Shown here in pieces: positions 45,103 through 50,996 of a stretch of 50,996 nt of DNA (position 1 is the first letter of the stretch; each line of letters begins with the position of its first letter). This DNA is from SYIM01 sp041182885. Lineage in GTDB: Bacteria > Pseudomonadota > Gammaproteobacteria > Burkholderiales > Burkholderiaceae_E. The DNA lies in the NCBI GenBank assembly GCA_049423065.1, contig JBMSQB010000026.1:1-50996 (forward strand). Reading direction: 5' to 3'. The translations under genes and the position numbers were made by a program. Below the pieces are notes generated by a model, which ran no database searches, was not told the DNA's origin, and worked only from the letters and a program-made list of their open reading frames with translations.

Positions 45103-46068
45103 ATGACCCTGCCGATCTGGGCGATGGTTGCACTTTTTGCCGGGACGACGATGACCGTCTGGCTGCTTGTTTCGTCGCTGGAGCGGCGCTCGGATTTGCG
45201 GCGCCGGTTTCGAGCCCTGGCGCGGGCGCGACCGGTTGCCGGCGAGGCTCGCCCGTTTGCCACGGTCGACACGCCCCGATGGGTCGAGTCCGTGCAGCGT
45301 TATGCCGAACCGCTTGCTTCGCTCTCCATGCCGGAGCAGGACGAAGAGATTTCGGCCTTGAGGCGTCGCCTGCGTCATGCGGGCTGGCGGGCACCCTCGG
45401 CGCTTCAAGCCTTCGTGGCCGCGCGTACGCTGCTTGCGGTGATGCTGCCGGTCCTGGCCTGGATCGGCATGCAGGCTGCGCCGGGCGAAGCGCCGACCAT
45501 TGCGATGCAATCACTGGGCATGCTGGCGGCCGCTGCCATCGGCTACCTCGCCCCCGGGGTCTGGCTGACGATGCGGGTGGGTCGGCGGCAGCGCGACATA
45601 TTCGAGGCTTTTCCCGACGCGCTCGACCTGATGCTCGTTTGTGTGGAGGCGGGCCTGGGCCTCGATCTCGCGATTCAGCGCGTGGCGGCCGAGATCCGCT
45701 TGCGTTCGCCCGCGCTTTCGCTCGAGCTGGAACTGGTCAGCGCGGACGTGCGTGCGGGTTCCACCCGCGAGCGCGCGCTGCAACGGCTCACCGAGCGGAT
45801 CGGACTCGATGAGGTCACCGGGTTCTCCGCGCTGCTCACCCAGGCGGACCGATTTGGAACCAGCATCGGCGATGCCCTGCGCGTGCAGGCTGACTCGCTT
45901 CGCACCACCCGTCGTCTGCGCGCGCAGGAAGCGGCGGCCAAGGTGCCGGTCAAGCTGATGCTGCCGCTGGTGTTCTGCATTTTTCCGGCGATGTTTACCG
46001 TGCTGCTGGGGCCAGCCGCGATTCGTATCTGGCGGGTCATGGTTCCGGCGCTGCAGTCGGCGAGCTGA
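45103..46068 (+). CDS. tadC: Tad inner-membrane platform protein TadC (321 aa)
   Basis: A second T2SSF-domain protein. N-terminal segment WAMVALFAGTTMTVWLLVSSL, central hydrophobic segments (TLLAVMLPVLAWIGMQAA, MLAAAAIGYLAPGVWLTM), the block FEAFPDALDLMLVCVEAGLGLDLAIQRVAAEI and the closing AAAKVPVKLMLPLVFCIFPAMFTVLLGPAAI are characteristic of TadC. It is the last tad gene seen here; no tadD follows. Confidence 0.95.
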   Translation: MTLPIWAMVALFAGTTMTVWLLVSSLERRSDLRRRFRALARARPVAGEARPFATVDTPRWVESVQRYAEPLASLSMPEQDEEISALRRRLRHAGWRAPSALQAFVAARTLLAVMLPVLAWIGMQAAPGEAPTIAMQSLGMLAAAAIGYLAPGVWLTMRVGRRQRDIFEAFPDALDLMLVCVEAGLGLDLAIQRVAAEIRLRSPALSLELELVSADVRAGSTRERALQRLTERIGLDEVTGFSALLTQADRFGTSIGDALRVQADSLRTTRRLRAQEAAAKVPVKLMLPLVFCIFPAMFTVLLGPAAIRIWRVMVPALQSAS

Positions 46069-46138
46069 GCGTACGGGTTGCGTGGCACAATCGCGCCCGT
46101 TTCCTTCAACCGCTCGCTCACCGCCTCCTGAACCTCAG

Positions 46139-48562
46139 ATGTCGTCCACGCTCTCCGCTGCAGCACAGGCCCGCATTCTGCGAACCCTGTGCGCCGAACT
46201 CGCTGCCAGGCCCGTCCAGGTCGAGTCGGCGACAGCCCTGCTTGATGAGGGCGCAACGGTCCCCTTTATTGCGCGCTATCGGAAGGAGGCGACGGGCGGC
46301 CTCGATGATGGCCAGCTGCGCCTGCTGGAGGATCGTCTGGGCACCCTGCGGGAACTGGAAGAGCGACGCGCCACGATCCTGGAAAGCATTGCCTCGCAGG
46401 GGCGCCTCGGCAAGGAGCTCGCGGCGCTGATCGATGCGGCCGAGACCCGCAGCCGGCTTGAGGACCTCTATCTGCCCTATCGGCCCAAGCGGCGCACCCG
46501 TGCCGACATCGCCCGGGAGTGCGGGCTGGAACCGCTCGCCGATCTGCTGCTTGCCGAGCCCGAGCGGGTGCCGGCCGACGAGGCACAGCGCTTTATCCGC
46601 CCGCCGGATGCCGCAGGCGAGCATGGCGTGGCCGACATCAAGGCGGCGCTTGAGGGGGCGCGCGACATCCTGTCCGAGCGGTTCGCCGAGCGTCCCGAGG
46701 TGCTGGGCACGCTGCAGGACTGGCTGTGGGAGCGCGGCTGGCTGCATGCGAAGGTGTTCGAAGACAAGCGCGTTGAAGGCGAAAATTTTCGCGATTACTT
46801 CGAGCATGCCGAGCCGATGGCCACGATTCCTTCACATCGGGCGCTTGCGCTGTTTCGAGGCCGCCAGCAGGCCGTTCTTTCGTTGCGCCTTGGGCTGGAA
46901 CCGGCGCTTGAAACCGTGGTCCCGCATCCCGCCATCGCCCGGCTGGGGGGCCTGACCGGGCTTGGTGCGGTGATCGGCGGCACCCGTGCGGCCGATGGCT
47001 GGCTCGCCGAAGTGCTTCGCTGGTGCTGGCGGGTCAAGCTCCTGCCACACTTCGAAACCAGTCTGTTTGGCCGCATCCGTGAGGCAGCAGAGGCCGAGGC
47101 CATCCGGGTATTCGGGGCGAATCTCAAGGACCTGCTGCTTGCTGCGCCCGCCGGCGCGCGGTCGGTGATGGGTCTGGACCCGGGGCTTCGCACCGGCGTG
47201 AAAGTGGCGGTTGTCGATGCAACGGGTCAGGTCGTTGAGACCGCCACGATTTTTCCGCATGAACCAAGGCGCGATTGGGAGGGCTCGCTGGCGGTGCTCG
47301 CGGCGCTTGCCGCCCGGCACCGCTGTGAGCTGGTTGCGATCGGCAACGGGACCGCGTCGCGCGAGACCGACCGCCTTGCGATCGAACTGCTGCGTCGATG
47401 CCCGGAGCTGAAACTGCGCAAGGTGATGGTGAGCGAGGCCGGCGCCTCGGTGTATTCAGCCAGCGAACTCGCCGCACGCGAAATGCCCGATCTGGATGTG
47501 AGTCTTCGTGGAGCGGTGTCGATTGCCCGGCGACTGCAGGATCCGCTCGCCGAACTGGTGAAGATCGATCCCAAATCGATCGGTGTCGGGCAGTATCAGC
47601 ATGATGTGAATCAGCGGGCGCTTGCGCGGGCCCTTGATGCGGTGGTTGAAGATTGCGTCAACTCGGTTGGCGTCGATGTCAACACAGCGTCGGCACCGCT
47701 GCTGTCCAGAGTGTCGGGTCTCAGCGCCAATGTGGCGCAAAGGATCGTGGATCAACGCAACCTCAAAGGCCCCTTTCCGAACCGCGACACACTGAAAGAG
47801 GTGCCCTGGCTGGGCGAGCGCGCATTTGAGCAGGCAGCGGGTTTTTTGCGCATTCGCGATGGCGACAACCCGCTGGATGCTTCCTCGGTGCACCCTGAGG
47901 CATACCCGGTGGTGGAGCGGATGCTCGCCAGGCTCGCGCGTTCGGCGCGCGACGTGATCGGACGGCGCGAATTGCTGCGCCAGCTGGTGCCGGCAGACTT
48001 CACCGATGCGCGCTTTGGCGAGCCGACCGTGCGGGACATTCTCGCCGAGCTTGAAAAGCCGGGTCGCGATCCGCGCGGAGAATTTTCGACCGCCAATTTC
48101 AAGGAAGGCGTGGAGTCGATTGCCGATCTCGCACCCGGCATGCGGCTCCAGGGCGTGGTGACCAATGTGGCGAATTTCGGTGCGTTCGTCGACATCGGCG
48201 TTCACCAGGACGGACTGGTCCACGTGTCGCAACTGTCCGACCGGTTCGTTCGCGACCCCCGCGAAGCGGTGAAGGCCGGGCAGGTGGTGAGCGTGACGGT
48301 GGTCGAGGTCGACGCGGCGCGAAAACGCATCGCGCTATCGATGAAGAGCCGGCCGGTGATTGGCGCACGCGCCGCTGACGGTGCTGGGGGTGGCCCCCAG
48401 GGCGCCACGCGCGGCGCGCCGCCCGCCGGAGGCGGTGGCCGCCCGTCGGGCGCAGGCGCAGGCGCAGGAGGCGCTCGTTCACCGGCGGGCGCCGCCAGGC
48501 GCGAACCTGCGGCAGAGACCACCGCGCTCGGGGCAGCGCTCGCGCGCGCCATTCGGCGCTGA
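46139..48562 (+). CDS. tex: Tex family RNA-binding protein (807 aa)
   Basis: Tex is a cytoplasmic transcription-associated protein with several nucleic-acid-binding modules. The start at 46139 (MSSTLSAAAQARI) leads into FIARYRKEATGGLDDGQL and DLYLPYRPKRRTRADIARE; then a YqgF-type domain (VMGLDPGLRTGVKVAVVDATG), the SVYSASELAAREMPDLDVSLRGAVSIARRLQDPLAELVKIDPKSIGVGQYQHDV block, helix-hairpin-helix (LSRVSGLSANVAQRIVDQR) and an S1 domain (GVVTNVANFGAFVDIGVHQDGLVHVSQLS). The final about 70 residues are a Gly/Ala/Pro-rich tail with several Arg. Its start is 70 bases after tadC. Confidence 0.97.
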   Translation: MSSTLSAAAQARILRTLCAELAARPVQVESATALLDEGATVPFIARYRKEATGGLDDGQLRLLEDRLGTLRELEERRATILESIASQGRLGKELAALIDAAETRSRLEDLYLPYRPKRRTRADIARECGLEPLADLLLAEPERVPADEAQRFIRPPDAAGEHGVADIKAALEGARDILSERFAERPEVLGTLQDWLWERGWLHAKVFEDKRVEGENFRDYFEHAEPMATIPSHRALALFRGRQQAVLSLRLGLEPALETVVPHPAIARLGGLTGLGAVIGGTRAADGWLAEVLRWCWRVKLLPHFETSLFGRIREAAEAEAIRVFGANLKDLLLAAPAGARSVMGLDPGLRTGVKVAVVDATGQVVETATIFPHEPRRDWEGSLAVLAALAARHRCELVAIGNGTASRETDRLAIELLRRCPELKLRKVMVSEAGASVYSASELAAREMPDLDVSLRGAVSIARRLQDPLAELVKIDPKSIGVGQYQHDVNQRALARALDAVVEDCVNSVGVDVNTASAPLLSRVSGLSANVAQRIVDQRNLKGPFPNRDTLKEVPWLGERAFEQAAGFLRIRDGDNPLDASSVHPEAYPVVERMLARLARSARDVIGRRELLRQLVPADFTDARFGEPTVRDILAELEKPGRDPRGEFSTANFKEGVESIADLAPGMRLQGVVTNVANFGAFVDIGVHQDGLVHVSQLSDRFVRDPREAVKAGQVVSVTVVEVDAARKRIALSMKSRPVIGARAADGAGGGPQGATRGAPPAGGGGRPSGAGAGAGGARSPAGAARREPAAETTALGAALARAIRR

Positions 48563-48599
48563 TCCCGCCCGCAGGCAACGGTCAAATCGGAGACCCGCG

Positions 48600-50291
48600 A
48601 TGAATGACCTGCTGATTCGTGGCGCGCTGCTGGTTGACGGTAGCGGCGCTGATCCCCGGCACGCAGACGTGACGTTATCGGGCGGGCGGATTGCCGAGGT
48701 GGGCCCGCCCGGCAGCCTGAGTCGGGCGCGCGAGGAAATCGATGCCGAGGGCCTTGCGCTGATGCCCGGGATTGTCGACAACCACACCCACTATGACGCG
48801 CAGGTGACCTGGGACCCCTGGTGCTCGCCTTCACCCCAGCTCGGCGTGACCACTGCGGTGATCGGCAATTGCGGCTTTACCATCGCCCCCTGCCGGCCCG
48901 GCGACCGCGAGCGCATCATGCGCAACCTCACGCAGGTCGAGGGTATGTCGCTCGAGGTGTTGCGCCAGGGTATCGACTGGCAGTTCGAGTCGATTGCCGA
49001 CTATCTGGCGTTTATCGAGCGGCGCGGTACCGTGCCCAACCTCGCGGCCTTTGTCGGTCACTCGTCGCTGCGAACGTTCGTGATGGGCGAGGAGGCATCC
49101 CGGCGGGCAGCCTCGCCTGCTGAAGTGGCGCAGATGCGCGCGCTCCTGGTCGAGGGATTGAAGGCCGGGGCAATCGGCTTTGCCACCTCCACCTCGCCCG
49201 CCCACAACGGTGAGGGGGGCATTCCGATGCCCTCTCGGCTGGCGGACGACAGCGAGCTTCAGGCCCTGGTGGGCGCGCTCAGCGATGCCCCCCGCTCGGT
49301 CTTCATGCTCACCAAGGGCGGCCATACCCGCATCGATTTTCTGGAGACGCTCGCCGAGCAGAGTGATCGTCCGGTGATCGTTGCGGCGCTGCTCCACAAC
49401 AGCACCAATCCGGGGGCGGTGTTCGCCGATCTGGATGCCATCGCTGCGGCCCGGGCGCGCGGCCGCAAGATGGTGGGCGCAGTGTCGCCGTGCCCGCTCA
49501 CCAACGACTTCACCCTGCATTCGCCCTATCCGGTGGAGGGCCTGGAGAGCTGGCGACCGCTCCTCGCGCTGAAGGGCGAGGCGTTCATCGCGGCGCTCCG
49601 GTCGGCCGAGCGACGCGATGCCATTCGGCGCGAGTTGTCGCAGCCCGCCGTATTTCGGCTGTTCAATGGCGAGTGGGACAAGGTGCAGGTGGTGGAGACG
49701 CAGCGCGCCAGCCACCGTCATCTCGAGCACCGCAGCATCGCCGCACTCGCGCGTGAGGCGGGGTGCGATCCGCTTGATTTCATGCTCGATCTGGCGATCG
49801 AGGAGAACCTCGATACCGTCTTTTCCGCCGTGCTGCTCAATTCGGACGAAGAGGCTGTCGCCCGCATGCTCGCCCATCCCGCAAGCCTGGTATCGCTGTC
49901 GGATGCCGGTGCGCACCTCACGTTTTTCAACGATGCCGGCTTCGGCCTTCATCTGCTCGGGCACTGGGTACGCGAGCGTCGGGTGCTGAGCCTTGCCAGT
50001 GCGGTGAGAAAACTTACTGCCGAGCCGGCTGCGCTCTTCGGGCTTGCCGACCGGGGTCTGATCCGGCCCGGGGCCTGGGCGGATCTGTTGCTCTTCGACC
50101 CCTCCACCGTGGGTCGGGCTGGCAAAACGCGCGTGAACGATCTGCCGGGCGGCGGCGCCCGGCTGCTTACGCCGCCCGTCGGCGTTCACGGTGTCTGGGT
50201 GAACGGCACACGCGTGGTCGATGCCCATGGTGATCCGGTTGCCATGAGTCCGGTTGACCCTTGGCCCGGTCAACTGTTGCGTAGCTGCTGA
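48600..50291 (+). CDS. N-acyl-D-amino-acid deacylase family amidohydrolase (563 aa)
   Basis: A metal-dependent amidohydrolase. The start at 48600 (MNDLLIRGALLVDGSGADP) follows GGAGA. The metal-binding motif GIVDNHTHYDAQVTWDP (His62, His64) and VIGNCGFTIAPC (the Cys used as ligand in D-aminoacylases) are present, as are GFATSTSPAHN, TKGGHTRIDFLE and SLSDAGAHLTFF (catalytic-type Asp). The C-terminal beta-sandwich end, IRPGAWADLLLFDPSTVG and VWVNGTRVVDAHG, is typical. Its substrate is uncertain: D-aminoacylase is the family label. Confidence 0.9.
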   Translation: MNDLLIRGALLVDGSGADPRHADVTLSGGRIAEVGPPGSLSRAREEIDAEGLALMPGIVDNHTHYDAQVTWDPWCSPSPQLGVTTAVIGNCGFTIAPCRPGDRERIMRNLTQVEGMSLEVLRQGIDWQFESIADYLAFIERRGTVPNLAAFVGHSSLRTFVMGEEASRRAASPAEVAQMRALLVEGLKAGAIGFATSTSPAHNGEGGIPMPSRLADDSELQALVGALSDAPRSVFMLTKGGHTRIDFLETLAEQSDRPVIVAALLHNSTNPGAVFADLDAIAAARARGRKMVGAVSPCPLTNDFTLHSPYPVEGLESWRPLLALKGEAFIAALRSAERRDAIRRELSQPAVFRLFNGEWDKVQVVETQRASHRHLEHRSIAALAREAGCDPLDFMLDLAIEENLDTVFSAVLLNSDEEAVARMLAHPASLVSLSDAGAHLTFFNDAGFGLHLLGHWVRERRVLSLASAVRKLTAEPAALFGLADRGLIRPGAWADLLLFDPSTVGRAGKTRVNDLPGGGARLLTPPVGVHGVWVNGTRVVDAHGDPVAMSPVDPWPGQLLRSC

Positions 50292-50369
50292 GCGAGTCTC
50301 GGCCCCACGCGGTTTTGTGGTCTACTTGGGTCTCTCTTCCTCCTCCAACACTTTCACCCTGGCGACCCG

Positions 50370-50996
50370 ATGAAATACCGTTTCCCGATTGTCATCATCG
50401 ACGAAGACTGGAAGGCCGAGTCGGCCAGTGGTCTGGGCATCCGTGCGCTCGCCAAGGCGATCGAGGAGCAAGGCTATGAGGTCGTGGGCGGCTTCACTTA
50501 CGTGGATGTCACGATGGTGGCCAACCAGGCCGCGCGCGCCTCGGCGTTTGTGGTGTCGATCGACGACGAGGAAATCAACGAAGACGGCGCCGAGAGCAAG
50601 GCAGTGCAGGAGTTGCGCCAGTTCATTGTCGAGACCCGGCGCCGCAATGTGCACATTCCGGTGTTTCTGTTTGGCGAAACCCGCACCTCGCAACACATCC
50701 CCAACGACATCCTGAAGGAGCTGCACGGCTTCATTCACATGTTCGAGGACACGCCGGAATTTGTTGCGCGCTACATCATCCGCGAAGCGAACAACTATCT
50801 GTCATCGCTCGCGCCGCCGTTTTTCAAGGCGCTGGTCAACTATGCGCACGACGGCTCCTACTCCTGGCACTGCCCCGGGCACTCAGGCGGGGTGGCCTTC
50901 CTGAAGAGCCCGGTGGGCCAGATGTTCCACCAGTTTTTCGGTGAGAACATGCTGCGGGCTGATGTGTGCAATGCGGTCGACGAGCTGGGCCAGTTG
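50370..50996 (+). CDS. Orn/Lys/Arg decarboxylase, N-terminal part (209 codons, cut by the window end)
   Basis: A PLP-dependent basic amino-acid decarboxylase of the large inducible type. The first about 130 residues form the N-terminal wing domain, a receiver-like fold (FPIVIIDEDWKAESASGLGIRALAKAIEEQGYEVVGG...FVVSIDDEE...NVHIPVFLFGE). The core begins at ANNYLSSLAPPFFKALVNYAHDGSYSWHCPGHSGGVAFLKSPVGQMFHQFFGENMLRADV. The PLP lysine lies beyond the window, so arginine, lysine and ornithine specificity cannot be separated. Confidence 0.93.
   Translation, partial: MKYRFPIVIIDEDWKAESASGLGIRALAKAIEEQGYEVVGGFTYVDVTMVANQAARASAFVVSIDDEEINEDGAESKAVQELRQFIVETRRRNVHIPVFLFGETRTSQHIPNDILKELHGFIHMFEDTPEFVARYIIREANNYLSSLAPPFFKALVNYAHDGSYSWHCPGHSGGVAFLKSPVGQMFHQFFGENMLRADVCNAVDELGQL

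Noticed and set aside
48831..50273. A 480-codon minus-strand open frame antisense to the amidohydrolase
   Set aside because: His/Arg-rich composition without motifs; the plus strand carries clear amidohydrolase metal motifs.

Overview
The window is a GC-rich, densely packed chromosomal segment from a betaproteobacterium, most likely of the order Burkholderiales. This is inferred from gene order (rluB tail-rimP-nusA-infB-rbfA-truB-typA; rpsF-priB-rpsR-rplI-dnaB; hom-thrC-moeA-moaD-moaE; a DUF3460 gene before scpA) and from protein sequence. No rRNA, tRNA, insertion sequence, prophage or CRISPR array is visible. Apart from the tad pilus locus this is core genome.

Region 1 (1-8.7 kb): transcription/translation operon. 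The glycine-rich end of a probable rluB is followed by a leader with a TATAAT box and an intrinsic-terminator hairpin (probable rimP-leader attenuator), then rimP, nusA, infB, rbfA, truB and typA. Region 2 (8.7-16 kb): a short Lys/Ala-tailed SWIB protein with its own terminator; a minus-strand pair (AsmA-like protein plus small membrane protein); a host-attachment-family protein; yaaA; and a minus-strand DUF3460-scpA-murB cluster. Region 3 (16-19.6 kb): a strong sigma70-like promoter and a long repeat-containing leader drive rpsF-priB-rpsR-rplI, closed by a terminator, then dnaB.

Region 4 (19.6-31.2 kb): minus-strand PIN-PhoH ATPase, a Bcp-type peroxiredoxin and a Mth938-like protein; then plus-strand alanine-type aminotransferase, hom, thrC, a DMT exporter, moeA, moaD, moaE and crcB. 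An Old-Yellow-Enzyme reductase diverges from clpB, which has a good sigma32 promoter.

Region 5 (33.9-46.1 kb): a tight-adherence (Tad/Flp type IVc pilus) locus: flp pilin, prepilin peptidase, a divergent AAA-type ATPase whose P-loop lysine is arginine, cpaB, secretin, a small lipoprotein, three TadG/TadE-like membrane-anchored proteins, tadZ, tadA, tadB and tadC, many coupled by ATGA or TGATG overlaps. It contains the least understood genes in the window: the AAA-like protein and the lipoprotein. Region 6 (46.1 kb-end): tex, an N-acyl-D-amino-acid deacylase-family amidohydrolase, and the N-terminal part of an Orn/Lys/Arg decarboxylase running off the edge.

Several starts are non-ATG (TTG or GTG) and were set from ribosome-binding sites or family alignment from memory. 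No clear frameshift or pseudogene was seen. All functional names rest on motif and family recognition by eye; no database search was run.
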